64,000 nt of DNA from Boswellia sacra. Taxonomy: Eukaryota > Streptophyta > Magnoliopsida > Sapindales > Burseraceae. Every line of letters begins with the position of its first letter. The first letter of the stretch is position 1. Shown one piece after another: positions 43,150 through 55,769 of the stretch. A program made the position numbers and the translations under genes. The notes beneath the pieces are model-generated. The model saw nothing but the letters and a program-made list of their open reading frames with translations, did no database searches and was not told the DNA's origin. The stretch is taken from positions 839,001 through 903,000 of the forward strand of contig SNVD02000426.1 of NCBI GenBank assembly GCA_013180625.2, in the 5' to 3' direction.

Positions 43150-45824
43150 GTATGTGAGACATCTGCTACCATATGTGACTATTTAGATATGAATTTTGCT
43201 TAGATTTTTTTTTAACGTCATTTGCCTTTGAATCATCAGAAACTCCATCCCTCTTAGCTTGAAATGACAAAACATGGAAAATTTTCGACTGAGTTGGATA
43301 AGAACCATAAGGAGGCATAAAGGTTGGTGCAGGACTTGAAAATCCCAAACCATAGTCACCTTGATGTTTCTAATGCTTATGCTTTTTTTGTTCTAACACT
43401 TTCATGCCTCAACTGATGCTATAGAAAATGTAACGAAGATAATAAATAGGAAAACAAGAACAAAAACAACAAAAGGTTGTGTTTCTTTTGAACTCAACAC
43501 CCAAGTTGTAAAAGAATTCTAATTAATGGTATAAACTTTGTGGTTTGTATTAGAAGTGAAATTCTAATTAATAGTATAAACTTTCAGGTGGTGGTTTGTA
43601 TTAGAAGTGAAGTAGTTATAGATAGTTATATATGCAGATATTACTAGAATACCTTCATTTTGTTTCTAATTACAAGGGCATCCCTTAGTTTTAGTGGGCA
43701 GACAAATAAAATAGGTTGCTTTTTCTATTTGTGGTTTGAGTAAGCAAGGTAATGCTGTGCAGCAACCACAATGGCTATTCTCTTTTAGAAAGTGGCAGTG
43801 AGATATAATTATGGGTAAATATTCGACTTTTTTGGAGTGAGTAGATGATCACCCCTTCAATTCAATATGCTTCATTTATACTCATGCATTATGCAAAACA
43901 ATGTCGATCGACAACATTAATATTGTACCTAAAATTACCCCAATCTCTGCCTATGTATAGCCAAACTAAGACTTGATGCAAGTGAGCCAAAATCTTCTGT
44001 TAATTGAAGTGAAGAAATGAAAGGCATGAGAGAGTTGATTGACGATCGAGTGGAGCCATTTGCTATTCATTTCACCACAACTCTAGTCACCTTATCTTAT
44101 TTCCTGAAGCATGATTAAAATAACATTTGACAATCAATCTCATTGACTAGGAAGAGCAATTTGTCGGTGGATAATGCCTATATAAAGGCATGTTGTACAA
44201 TGACAAATGCATTCGGGTGTTTTGCTTCTCCAAGCTTAATAATGCATAAGTTCTTAATTGTTATTCTATTGCTTTGCATTCACACCCTTTATATTATTTC
44301 ATTATTTACACAAAACTTATCAACACGAATAGCTCTAGTGTTTTAAAGTATGCTCTTTATCGATCTTCTACATTAAAAAGTAAAAATAGTCTATTTTCTT
44401 CTTGTTATTTTGTTGTTGTTATTTCGCTGTTATATAGTTCAACAAATTGAAGAAATATTTAAAAAAAAAAAGAAAAGAAAAAAGAAGATGGAGAACGTGT
44501 GAAAATTTTTTTGGAAGGTTTCCAATTTTGCAGGTCTCCAATTTGTTGCTTTTCATGGGTAAGCAGAAAAGAAGACATCTACTTTAGATGTGAAACAAAA
44601 GAATACTAGACAAAAAATTGTCGCACATCCCACCATTTAGTGAATCTTTATCAAGCAAATAGAAAAAATAAAAAAACAATGTTGAAACAAATATTCTTGA
44701 AGATTTTGATCAATAGAAGACTGCTCTTCTTGACGTTGTTGATTTTTCTTGAGATGATGACTAAAGCATTATTATTAGGAGGTTTTTATCACTTTGTTTA
44801 TATCTATAATTTTACTTTAATTACAGTTTTGTATTTATTGTTCATATTATTATAGTATTATCTTTTATTAAACTCGTATTAATGCATCAACTAAAAATTT
44901 ACCGGTTCCACTAGTCAATATATAAAATAGATATTGATATTACCCATTTGACCAACTAGTAAAGTAGCATATTTTTTTCTTACAGAGAGAATTCAGGTTT
45001 CATAGTCTTTGAAAGTTGATTCAAGCCCTCGAGTTGTGCCTTTTGTTACCTTGAAGAGATGGCATAATCTTTTATCCTAGTAGAGAGAAAACCTAGCCCT
45101 TATAGAGGCTTAATATTTGAGTCTAACAAGTCCCTCAAGTGAAATGTGGATTCATTATTTTAAGGTATAAGAGATCACACGAAAGTGAATTCGATACTTT
45201 AAGGTATAATGAATTCGTGAGACAATTGAGAATAAGGGAATTCAAATTTGAAACTTTAGATTTGATTTCGTGTTAAATAACTATTTGAACCAAGAGCTTA
45301 AGTTGTTAGGCAAGGGTCAAACATTGATATTTGAGTCCAACAAGTATCGCTATGTGAAACGTGTAACCAATTTTAAGGATTAATAGATCAATAAGATTGA
45401 ACCAAGAAAATAAAATAACTGTTTTGACCTAAAAACTTGAGCTATTAAGTATGGGTTTTACATTGATACTTGAGTCTAACTTATTGCTGGGTCATTCTCT
45501 TTGAAAATTTTATCAAAATTTGCTATTTCACACCCAGAAAGTTTTCTTTTATTCACAGTAAGCACGTCTGAGTTCTTATGTGTTTACAGATCAATGGTGT
45601 TTTCATACTGTATTGAAAATAATCTAGAAAAATTCTAAAAATGATCAAGGAGATTATTTTGAAAATGACCAAGCTTTTAAAAGAATTTAGTTGTTATGCT
45701 TACAATTTGATAGGTTTTTCATATGGATTAGTGTTCAAGATGGACAACTTGATAATTTAAGAGCTTAAATACGGACAACTGGAGAGCTAAAAAAGAGCTA
45801 TTAGATTGTAAAGTATTAGAGACC
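43150..45824. other. Non-coding region with possible LTR remnant
   Basis: No supported gene. A short minus-strand frame at 43166-43348 (SSPAPTFMPPYGSYPTQSK) could be a captured piece but is not recognised. At 44175-44345 a CCTATATAAAGGC box is followed by CACAAAACTTATCAACACGA, which resembles the LTR end plus internal-type tRNA primer site of some copia elements. No partner LTR was found. A near-repeat pair is seen at 43515 and 43565 (AATTCTAATTAAT, GTATAAACTTT). Confidence 0.4.
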
Positions 45825-45935
45825 GAAAGCCAAAAAAAAAAATGTCGATACGTAGGATGGTGGTCGATTCCATTGCCTTCTGTAAGTATTTCACCTAAGA
45901 ATTGCAACTAAGTTCAAGTTTAGTATTAAATAAAT
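45825..45935. repeat. MULE target region, left side
   Basis: TACGTAGGATGGTGGTC, AAGTATTTCACCTAAGAATTG and TTTAGTATTAAATAAAT match 2820-3055. The last nine bases TAAATAAAT (45927-45935) are the MULE target duplication. Confidence 0.8.
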
Positions 45936-46952
45936 GGAAAAATTGAGAAAATAGACACAATTAGGGGTCCTTGTTGAAATTTAGACACATCTTGAAAAAT
46001 TTTCATGCCATAGACACTTTCTTGACAAAAAGACTCAAATACCCTTATAAAATCAATTTTTTTTCAAAACCTTATGAATTCCCTTTTCCGACAAAAATAA
46101 AGAAAGTAAGTAAACAAATAAAGAACAAAGAAACCAGTCACTTCTCCATACACTTCACTGTCCGAAACAACTTCAACAGCTGAAGCTGAGCAAATAAGGT
46201 AAGAACAACTTTCCTTAATCTTTCTCTAAATGGCATGAAAATTTCATTAGGTTATAATGTTTTCGTTATTTATCATTTTGGTAACTATCAACCGCATTAT
46301 GTAGCTTAAATATGGGATATGTATGTGAACTAAGGTTAGAGATAGTGCCGTTTTTGTGAAAATTTGCTGAAAATTGACAATCGTTGTGAGAAAATCTGGT
46401 ATTGTTGTCGATGGATAAAGAAGATGAGATTTGTCGAGCATCGTCAAGTGTCGATCGGTTTTTTCGGATTGAATCTCGACATGTCGAATGGTAGTGTCGA
46501 GTGTTTAGGCATTGTGTCGATTCTAGGTTCGAGTGTCATGTTAGTGCATCAAGTTGAGTGCCGAACGTGACGAGTGTCGGATGCAAATTTCGTCGGGTTC
46601 GTGTGTTGAGTATATATGTCATGTTAGTCGAGCATCGGTCGTTGTGCATCGCGTGTCGAGTTATTTGTCGAGTGTCGAGTGTCGAGGGTTTTGTGTCAAG
46701 TGTCGTCGAGTGTTTAGGCAGAACAATCATTTTTGTGACTTTTGTAAACAATTTCGTAATGATTTTTTGTCCACGGACCTTATATGATATGTCTCTATTA
46801 TGCAGAAAATGAAAACTTTACGCATACATATTATATATAATGGTTCTTGGACTGTGCAAGAGAATGGTGGTTATTTGTACACCGGTGGGATGGGGAAGCC
46901 ATTGATAATTCGTAGGTGTGCTAACTATAATGAGTTGGTTGACTGTATTAGT
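45936..46952 (+). repeat. MULE left terminal inverted repeat (first part)
   Basis: Matches the reverse complement of 55863-57114 nearly base for base over long blocks, for example CATAGACACTTTCTTGACAA and TCAACAGCTGAAGCTGAGC. It continues past the hAT insertion, from 48191 to about 48327. It includes TCGAGTGTCG-rich DNA (46430-46720) that is shorter than in the right repeat. Confidence 0.92.
46430..46720 (+). repeat. TCGAGTGTCG-rich block, MULE left side
   Basis: Many overlapping copies of GTGTCGAG and TCGAGTGTCG with irregular spacing, ending in GTTTAGGCAGAAC. It lies just upstream of the transposase start, so it is a candidate promoter or transposase-binding array. Confidence 0.8.
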
Positions 46953-48182
46953 TAGGGGTGCACACGGGTCGGTCGGGTTTTAACCGATCCGATTCAACCC
47001 GGTTATGCATCGGGTTCTGAAAACAAGACCCGTGATCGGGTTTTCTGATGGAGACACCCGATATGTAGCCCGCCATCTAGGGTTGATCGGGTTACACGGG
47101 TTACTCGGGTTCAACGTTTCTTTCTAAGAAACACTCGAAGGCTTGAAGCAAAACTCATACCAACATACAAAAAATGCGAAATTGGGGATGAAGGAAATTC
47201 GAAAATACAAAATTGGGGACGAAGGGAATTGATGAACAGACAAAACAGAGCATTCCTAAATCCTGATCATGAAATATATACAAATAAAAATAAAAAATGA
47301 ATCTACAGAGGGTGCTATGAACATTAATACACATTAATAAAACATAAATTAACAAAATAGAAATTATAATTTACAAAAAATTAATGCACAAAGTAAAGAA
47401 ATTAAAGAAATTTAACTAACGAAAGTCAAAAGCTAGATAGATGGAAAAGGCTGCCTACGGGTGTGGAGTGAACAGTCGTGAAGGCGTGGAGGGCTTGGCC
47501 TTGGTAAGGCAAGATGATCGTGGAACGGTGGAAGTGTGGAGGGCAGTGCTTGGCAAGGCGAGGCTAGACTTGTGGAGTGCTCGGTGAGGCGAGACGGTTA
47601 TGAAGGTGGACGACCTGGTGAGGCGAGGCGAGGCGAGACGACTCTGGAGGTGGAGGGCTTGGCGAGGCGAGACAGCTATGGAGGTCGAAGGCCTGGCGAA
47701 GCGAGACGGTTGTGGAGGTAAAGTGCCTAGTGAGGTAAGACAACCACCTTGGAGAGCTTGACGAGGCAGGACGATGGCCAAGCAGGGGTGGGTAACAGAT
47801 GTGAGAGAGGAGAAGTAGGACGCGTCGGTTCACAGAGATAGATGGGGTTGAAAAGAGGAGAGGATTAGAGATTTTTTCCAATTAGGGTTCCAAAAGGTAG
47901 AATTTATATGAGTGATCCAGTGTGGAAACATCCATGATAAAACAATACATTTATCCAATAATATATTGAAACGTGTCAAAATTTTTATTTGTTAAATATA
48001 TTGTGTTCGGGTCGGGTTTTTTCAGGTTGGATAAGTTGAACCCGAATACAACCCGAAAACAGTAAAACCCGAAGAATTGCACCCGATTTCGAGTTATTCC
48101 ATGAAGAAATCTGGTTCCGACCCGACCAACCCGATATAACCCGATCGGGTCGGATCGGGCCGGATATTTTTGCACACCCCTA
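46953..48182. mobile_element. Non-autonomous hAT element inside the MULE transposase
   Basis: Ends TAGGGGTGCACACGGGTC and GCACACCCCTA; perfect 8-bp duplication GTATTAGT at 46945-46952 and 48183-48190. The subterminal zones are rich in CGGGT and ACCCG. The reverse copy of the target in the right MULE repeat (about 55905-55915) holds GTATTAGT once with no insertion, which proves the insertion and its exact borders. No hAT transposase is present. The interior holds a GC-rich minisatellite (47480-47780). Confidence 0.95.
47480..47780. repeat. GC-rich minisatellite in the hAT element
   Basis: Imperfect units of about 38-45 bases share GGCGAGGCGAGAC, GGTTATGGAGGT and a CTTGG or CCTGG block. The array yields long but meaningless frames on both strands. 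Confidence 0.8.
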
Positions 48183-50989
48183 GTATTAGTACTAAAATGG
48201 GTTGGAATCTTCGCAAGCATAACATGAGTTTAGAGGTTCAATTTGCTTGTAAGGGTGTTCTGCCAATGCCGATTCGTATTGAGACTGACGAAGATGTTTT
48301 TTTTATACAACATTGTTTGGAGCACCAACAATCATATACGCCATTAATTGTCAAACTTGAAGATAGGGAGAAGCAAAGACAGAGGTCAGGATCCGATGCA
48401 GTACGTATGCGACAAAGATCTTCTCATCCTTCTTTGTTTCGTTCAGCAAGTGGAAGTAACCAATTAAGTGAGTTTACTCCTGTTTGTGCACAACCACAAT
48501 TGAATGATGACGTTGACATTGAGTTTGAGCAGTATTCAGGGCATGAGTCAATTGGGGTTGCAGTGTTATTTGAAAATGAAGAAGGGGTGCCTCTGTCGAT
48601 GCCATCAAGATTGGTACATCATCTTGACAGCATTAGAGAGTTTGAAAGTCTAAGTAATAGTGATGATGTTAATGATGACGATGGTGGTGATGAATATTAC
48701 GAAGATAATGATGATGGTAGTGATGATGTTAGTGCGCATGTTGACGATGACAATGATGATTGCACTATTCCTATTGAGAATGATGTTGAGGGTTTGGATG
48801 ATTTTGTTGTCGATGGCCAGGATGTAGACGGTTCCTATTTTGATAATGATGAACAGAGGGAGATCTTGAATGATGTGAACCAGGATGTGCCGTTTACCGT
48901 TCCTTCTCCAATTCACTCCACACCTACTCCTCCAGTATATGGACATCAGCAAGATCCAGTGTCGAATAATGAGCCGAGAGTGGATGCAAATCGTAGGCAT
49001 GAAGAAGGTAATTTGGGCTCTGAGAATGACAGCCGCCGGGCTAACATATTCAGGTGGATGCTGCCTATTATGCATTTATCATCCACAGATGGCGATGATG
49101 CCTCATCGTTTGTAGTTGATGGGATTGAGATTGGGATTGAGCAGATGTTTAACAGCAAAACGGAGCTTCATGAGAAGTTATCGATTTTGGCATTAAGACG
49201 GAACTTTCAATTCAAGGTGAGGAACTCCAATGCAACAAGGTTTGAGGTTGTCTGTCGTGCTGAATCTTATAAATGGCGTTTACGTGCCATAAAGGTAGCC
49301 GACTCACATTTCTTCCAAGTGAAAAAGTATAAGAACCACCACACATGCTCCGGAGCTGGACTTCACCCAATTCATAAACAGGCAACTGCACATGTCATTG
49401 GCAAACATATTAAGAGCAAATTCGTTGAGGCATTGAGAATATATCGTCCAAAGGATATTATATCTGATGTTCAGGAGTCTTTGGGTGTTAATATCATATA
49501 CAACAAGGTATGAGGGCAAAAGAGGCAGCTTTGCGAGAACTTTACGGATCTCATGAGGAATCATTCACACTACTCCCCCAGTACATGTATATGATTGAGA
49601 AAGCAAACCCAGGGACTAAAAAGTCGTTGAAAACTGATGACGACAACCATTTTAGATACTTTTTCATAAGTACGGGGCCCTCTATTACTAGATTTGCATC
49701 ATCAATTAGGCTAGTTATCGCAGTTGATGGTTCTTTTTTGAAAGGGAAATATAGAGGTACAATGTTTTTGGCTTCTTATATAGACGAAAATAAACAAATA
49801 TACCCGTTGGCATTTGGAATTGGGCATTCTGAAAATGATGACTCGTGAAACTGGTTCATGAGACAGTTGCGTGATCATGTTGTACAAAATGTCCAAGATC
49901 TTGTCTTCATTTCTGACCATCATCGTAGTATTGAATGCGCTGTTCTAGCAGTTTTTCCTCATGCACTGCATGGATTGTGCACTCATCATCTGAGGGGTAA
50001 CTTGAAGGCAACGTTCAAGGACAAGACTTTGTTGGAATTATACTACCGAGCTGCAAGGACATATCACTGTGCTGATTTCAACTATCATATACGACAAATT
50101 GAATCGCATATGCCAACAGCAGCAACTTATCTTCGAGAGATTGGAGTCGAGAAATGGGCGCGTTCACAGTTTCATGGTCGACGGTATAACATAATGATAA
50201 TAAATATAGCTGAGTCGATGAACAGCTGCTTGCGAAACCATCGATTCCTCCCGGTGACATTGTTAGCTGATTATTTCTGGGCCCACTTGCAGAAATGGTT
50301 CTATGAGTGTTGACAGCTATTTGCTAACTCAGAATCACATCTCTCGCCCTGGGCTAACAAGTTGATGGAGGAGCGTTTAAAGGAGGGAGAACGTATAAGG
50401 GTTAGTGATATATCTCTTACTATGTATGAGGTTAGAGGCAACGATCGTGTTAGCATCATTGACATGCACGCTCGTACATGCACGTGTCGGGTGTTTGATC
50501 TTGACCAGCTTTCATGTGCACATGTATTAGCTGTATGCAAACGTATGAATCTATTGACGTGCCATGATTATTGTGCCTATTGGTATACGACTGAAACATT
50601 ACTACATACATATGCTCTCCTAATTGTTCTTGTTGGAGTTACTGAGGATTGGGTGGTTCCTGAGGAGGTTCACAGCTGAGTGTTTCTACCACCAGTCATG
50701 AGGAGACCAGCCGATCGTCCTCAGAGGAATCAAATCCCTTCTGTCGGTGAGTCTAGCTCGTCTCAAAATTACGGGCACTGTGGAAGTTCCTGACATAATC
50801 GTCAAACTTGCCGAAACCCAATTCCACTTCATGATAGGGGATGATGTATACCAAATAAAGGGAAGGAGTTATTTTGTTCTTGTAATATTATTTGTTTGAT
50901 GTAAGCGACGTAGTCTATTTTTTTTATTAGAATTTGTGTCTTGTTCAAATTAATGTATTAAACACGACTTAATGTACGTTGTCATTAAA

Positions 50990-51400
50990 CTAAATATTCG
51001 TGCCTGACGTTCAATCAAATGACTAATTATATACAATAAGCATGCGTAACGTTCCCATTTCCTGCATGATGGAGACATATCATATAAGGTCCGTGGACAA
51101 AAAATCATTACGAATTTGCTTACAAAAGTCACAAAAAACGAATGTTCTGCCCAAACGCTCGACGGCCCTCGACACTCGACACCGGACAAATAACTTGACA
51201 CGCGACGCACAATGATCGACGCCCGACTATCACGACACATATACTCGACACACGATTTCGATGAAATTTGCATCCCACACTCGTCACGTTTGGCACTCAA
51301 CTCGATGCACTAACACGACACTCGAACCTAGAATCGACACAACGTCTAGACACTCGACATTACCATCCGACATGTCGTGAATGGATCCTACACCCTTGAC
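50990..51400 (-). repeat. Internal inverted copy of the MULE subterminal region
   Basis: Reverse complement of 46480-46840: ATGCGTAACGTTCCCATTTC, CATATCATATAAGGTCCGTG, GTTCTGCCCAAACGCTCGAC, then CTCGACAC-type repeats and CGAACCTAGAATCGACACAA. It sits between the transposase and the Ulp1 gene, so the element holds a third copy of its own end region. The copy does not reach the terminal GGAAAATTGAG. Confidence 0.88.
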
Positions 51401-51829
51401 ACTCGACTAACGCGACACATATACCCGACACACGAACTCGACCCTTATTTTTCACATATCGGACACGCGACCCTCATTTCTCGCTTCACAAAAATATTTT
51501 TGAAACCCCTAGACAACTCTCGAAACGCAAACTGACACGAGCATCGGCTGAGGATAGAAGCAAGAAGACGCAGAGAGAAGCCCCCATCGACACTGAGGTA
51601 CGTTTATTGTCAGATTTTTCGTTGTTTTAGTCATTTATTTGGTTGTTTTCTATTTCGTCAGATTTGATTTAGTTTTTAGGGAATCTTAATTAGGGATTTG
51701 AGTTTCCGTCGGATTTGTGGATTTTTTCTATGTTTTTAGGGATAAATCTAGTGTCATTATGTGTTTTTTGTGGTTTGATATGTATGAAAACTGTGAAAAC
51801 CGACTGGTTTCATCACGAGGTAGACGATG

Positions 51830-52000
51830 ACGAGTGACGAATTTTTCTCGACACAACTCGACACTCGACACAAGAAATGTGTCAAGTGTCGAGTCTTGTG
51901 GAGTTGTGTCAAGTTGTGTCGAGCGTTTAGGCAGTTTGCTTATTTTAGCCTTTTTTTGCCTTTTTGCATCATATTTAACTATAACGGCCTTGTATTTGCA
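51830..52000 (+). promoter_or_regulatory. Probable promoter and first-intron region of the Ulp1 gene
   Basis: A block of ACTCGACACTCGACAC repeats with inverted AAGTGTCGAGTC, then CGTTTAGGCAGTTTGC and a TTTGCAG acceptor just before the ATG at 52012. The GTTTAGGCAG plus TCGACAC arrangement mirrors the region upstream of the transposase, so both MULE genes may share a control module. Confidence 0.55.
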
Positions 52001-52011
52001 GGTTGAAACCA

Positions 52012-55000
52012 ATGGCAAGTGAATTTGGACTGTCCTTCACCCTAAAGACACTATATGATGAGCACTACCATGCGGTGATCACAAACTTGACAAGTTTGGA
52101 CTGTATACAATGGATTCGGGTGACGTTAACTGCGAGGCAAAAAGACATGTTTCATGATACATGTTTTGGATTTATCCTAGACATCCGTCACCTATTCTTT
52201 CCATCTCAGTTGGTGCATAATGTGCTTCAGTGGGAGCTGTGGGGTGCGATCAAGAGATGTGGTTCCTTATTCAAGGTAAAAATATGGTTTTGAGCTACAA
52301 TGTAGTTATAAAATCTTAGTTTTGAGCATCTGGTATTTATAGTTATTTTTTTGTTATCATTATTATCATCTTATGTTTATTTTTTTCCTTCTTTCTAGGA
52401 AGACTAATTCGTTTTTTTTGCCCACGAGTTCGGTTTGGTTACCGGATTAAGATTTGCTTCCACGGTGCCACCAATACCGACTGTGTTAAATCCGTGCCCT
52501 TTGTTGGATACGTTCTTCGATGGCCAGGACATGGAGCTTACAGATTTCTATGAGAGACTTGAGCATTTGAATGTGTCTCGCGTGCCAGACCAGGATGTTG
52601 TGAAGCTAGCATTGTACTACGTGCTGGAGTGTTTTTTCATGGTACGGGATCGACGCCGACTAGTCTCCCGTGTGTGGTTAAATTTTGTCAACACATTGGA
52701 TAATTTTAATAATTATCCATGAGGTTCGGTGTCTTTTGATAAGACACTTAGCGGAATGAAGAAGGCTTTGGCTGGGAGGTTAGAAAAATACAAGAAGCGA
52801 GCCCAAGCGAAGACGAAGCAGGTAGAGAGATATAACTTAGAAGGGTACCCGTACGCCATTCAGGTACATACTGCAAAACATGTGTGTTAACGTGTTTATT
52901 TCTTTCTTTGGCGTACAAATTTCAGTATATAGTGTCACTAAATAACGCTTATGTTATTAAGGTTTGATTGTACGAGGCCGTGTCGTACATTGGCGCAACT
53001 TTTGGGCGAGTGTCCAAGGACTGTGAGGGGAGGATACCACGGTTGCTGAAGTGGGAGACAATTAAGACCCCATTCCAGCACATAGTTAAACATGATGTCC
53101 TGCGGGTCAGGAGGCTGGTACGTACGGTTCCCCTGTCTTATGAAATTATCTTGTTTTTGTTCACACTGAATCACTGTTTAACATGATGGATTATTTGTTG
53201 ACGCAGGCTTGTCCGCTCGTCCTTCTAGAGCTGTCTGAGGAGGAGCAACAGACAGAGTGGTGTATAAGGCTTACTGATGTAGTTGGCATCCGGAGAGGTG
53301 CACATACGGCTTGGACAACAGCTGTGGATGCTCCATTATTGCCCATTGAGCGCATTGAGTCACTTTCGACAGAGGGTCCATCAGCTCCACCTCCTGAGGG
53401 TCCATCAGCTCCACCTCCTGCTGGTCATAGTTTTCTTGTTAGACCTGATGTGGAGCCAGCAAGAGACACAGCCAGTCCTGACGTGGGGGCAAACGTGGAC
53501 AGAGGCAGTACACCCTTCAGTCCTGCGCCAGAGCCGTTCTATAGCTATGGACATCCAGGAGATTTGATTCCGACGTCGAGTGGTCGTGCGACCACCCACC
53601 ATGACAATTCCCCTCCTGTACACGATGTTCCTCCAAGCTCGCAGGTATGTAATATGAATTTACAGTCATATTCTTATCTTATTACATTTGCTACTTTGTT
53701 GGTTTATGAGGGCTCTTGTTAATAATGACATATAGGCGCAGCCGGTCCATGATGAGTTCCAGAGCACAGTTCTGCGTGAGCTTGCATTATTACAGGCGAA
53801 GAACAAGAAAATGCGGGAGGAGATAGTTCTTCTGCATAAAGCTGTTGTGCACTTGGGTGGCCACTTCAGATACGCTGACACGGTACGTTACAATATTTAC
53901 AAAATGGATTATGTGATTTCCACGCTTAAGCTGACGTTGAGGTTTGCTATATTTCAGGATTCAGATAGAGATTCCGACGGAGGTTCGGCTGATGACGGTG
54001 AAGGTCAGCAGCCAACGAAACCTGATTCGGTGGACACGAGTGTTTGTGTAGCCGATGCTCCTCCGACGGGCTTAGTTTCGTGCCGAGGTTGCCGCCTACT
54101 TCTGACAAAGCATAAGCGAAGCCCCTTTGTCAGTCCACCGGGTAGGAAAAGGGCGAGGGTTCAGCCTCAAGAGAAGGCCGCAAATGACCAGCATGTATAG
54201 TCCGAGGCCTCGGTTGCTCAGCCAACAAAGAGACCATATTAGCAGCCATCAGCGGTGTAGGCAGTGGTGTCATCTTGTGGACTGGGGTTCCACTTTTTGA
54301 CCCACGTGCCCCCTTAGCAACTGTTGATGTCGATGCATTTGATACATGGCTGGGGGGCATCGACGGTGATATTGAGTTGGGCATCTACAGCGCTGATCTT
54401 CAGTTTCAAGACGCTGCTAAGGCCGTTAGAGTGGCTTGCATCTGAGGTAGTTTAAGTCCATCTCCTGCTGTCCAATTTTGCGATATACATTTGGAATTAA
54501 TATTGATAGCTATTACTGTATTCAGCACATGGATAGCTACCTGTGGATACTACGCTGCAGAGCTCGTGCTATGGCCGAACCTGGTGTCAAGAGGTCTGCT
54601 TTCCTGGACACCACTTTTTGGGTACGTATTTCATAAACATCTAAATTTAAAGGTAATTTCTGATTCCTTCAATGCGCTAACCGAACTCGTGAACTTGCAG
54701 TTGAAAGTGAAATCGTTGTGGAAACAATACTCGGATAGACTGGATGACATTAACTGGGTGAACGAGGATGATATGGTCCAGTATGTCCTGGGAGAGTTGC
54801 CCCTCATTGGAAGACCATGGGTCGAAGTGGACAGGATGAGAATATTTATATTTGCAGAGTTAGAATATGCCATTTTATTTGAAATGTTGTGATTGACTTC
54901 CATGTTGTCAATTTCCTTTTCAGCTCTATCTCCCTGTTAACATCGGCGACAATCATTGGGTTGTAGCTGAGGTGGATTTGAATCGCCGTGACGTTGCCAT

Positions 55001-55508
55001 ATACGACTCAGCTGTTGGGCATACTTTCACAGACACAGTCAGAGAGACAGTCCAGTGCCTGGCTGAGTTGATACCCCGTATGGTGTCAATGGATGTTTAC
55101 GGTATTCCTAACTATCCCGCAACCCCATATGACATTATGCGCATCGAGGACGAGACCCAGATGCCACAGCAGGAGCCTAGAGGAGGAGCATGCAGCGTGT
55201 ACTGTTTGAAGTACATCGAGTTCCTAGCGGGGGGCATTCCATTGACAGCCATTAAGGCATTCACGGACGAATGCCTGCAGGAGAGAATGGCGGTACAACT
55301 TTGGGTCAATCGCCTTCGTCCACAGACACAGGAGGCCGCCACGACCGTCACGGCGCCCTCCGAGGTTGGGGCCTTCACAGTACCTGCTGATGTTGCGGCC
55401 ACTATCGGGACTACTGATGTTGTGTCAGCAGATGTTACGACCACCATTGGGCATGTCGACGTTGATTCGGCGGAGGTTGAGCAGCAGCCTAACACAATTG
55501 TACCATGA
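52012..55508 (+). pseudogene. MULE-borne Ulp1-like (C48) protease gene, multi-exon, decayed
   Basis: Likely exons: 52012-52275, 52399-52863, 52962-53117, 53207-53644, 53736-53882, 53958-54460 (approximate), 54525-54620, 54701-54835 and 54925-55508, most with GT/AG borders. The N-terminal part resembles the DUF1985 region (GLVTGLRF; YPYAIQV.LYEAVSYIG). A coiled-coil-like exon follows (FQSTVLRELALLQAKNKKMR). The C-terminus is a Ulp1 domain with NHWVVAEVDL (His), AIYDS (Asp), a Gln before the Cys region, and GGACSVYCLKY (Cys). This family cleaves SUMO-like conjugates, but the transposon copies have no proven substrate. Stops TAA near 52405, TGA near 52722, TGA at 52965, and three TAG at 54198-54260 make this copy unlikely to work, though the catalytic exon is clean. 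Confidence 0.85.
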
Positions 55509-55769
55509 TATCACCTTGCATTGTATATATTATGGTTATATTATGTTTAGTTACACATTTTTTTTGGTAGATAGTTTGTGGATTTTTACACATTATTGTA
55601 TAGTGACATTTTTTTGTATAGTCGCACATGGTTTCCATGTATAGTGGTACAAATACTTGTAAATACATATTTTTTTGCTTGCATTTATACATACATGTTT
55701 CTCATGTTTTCTGGTTGTATACATTTTTACAGTATAGTGGAGGCGAGTGCGCTCCATGTATATGATTGT

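Larger units (their letters stand above)
46800..50840 (+). pseudogene. mudrA-like: MuDR-type transposase (mudrA-like), broken
   Basis: Starts at ATG 46800 (or 46809). Codons run to 46952, then the hAT interrupts, and the frame resumes at 48191. An acidic region (48640-48880) is followed by the MuDR N-terminal domain (MFNSKTELHEKLS, YKWRLRAIK, KNHHTCSGAGLHP). The MULE DDE domain shows VIAVDGSFLKGKYRG (first Asp), VFISDHHRSIECAV (second Asp) and NIAESMNSCL (Glu). A SWIM zinc finger follows (CTCRVFDLDQLSCAH), then a remnant zinc knuckle (HNRQTC near 50800). Defects: the hAT insertion, a one-base shift near 49508, TGA at 49846 in place of Trp, TGA near 50312, and TGA in the knuckle. It would cut and rejoin the MULE ends. 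Confidence 0.9.

Noticed and set aside
47455..47881. Pro/Ser/Arg-rich frames on the minus strand and Gly/Arg/Glu-rich frame on the plus strand
   Set aside because: They are translations of a GC-rich minisatellite inside a hAT element.
48650..49075. 141-codon minus-strand frame rich in Ile
   Set aside because: It is the antisense of the acidic Asp-rich region of the MULE transposase (GAT repeats).
55112..55495. 127-codon minus-strand frame
   Set aside because: Shadow of the Ulp1 protease exon, whose plus-strand frame carries the His, Asp and Cys motifs.
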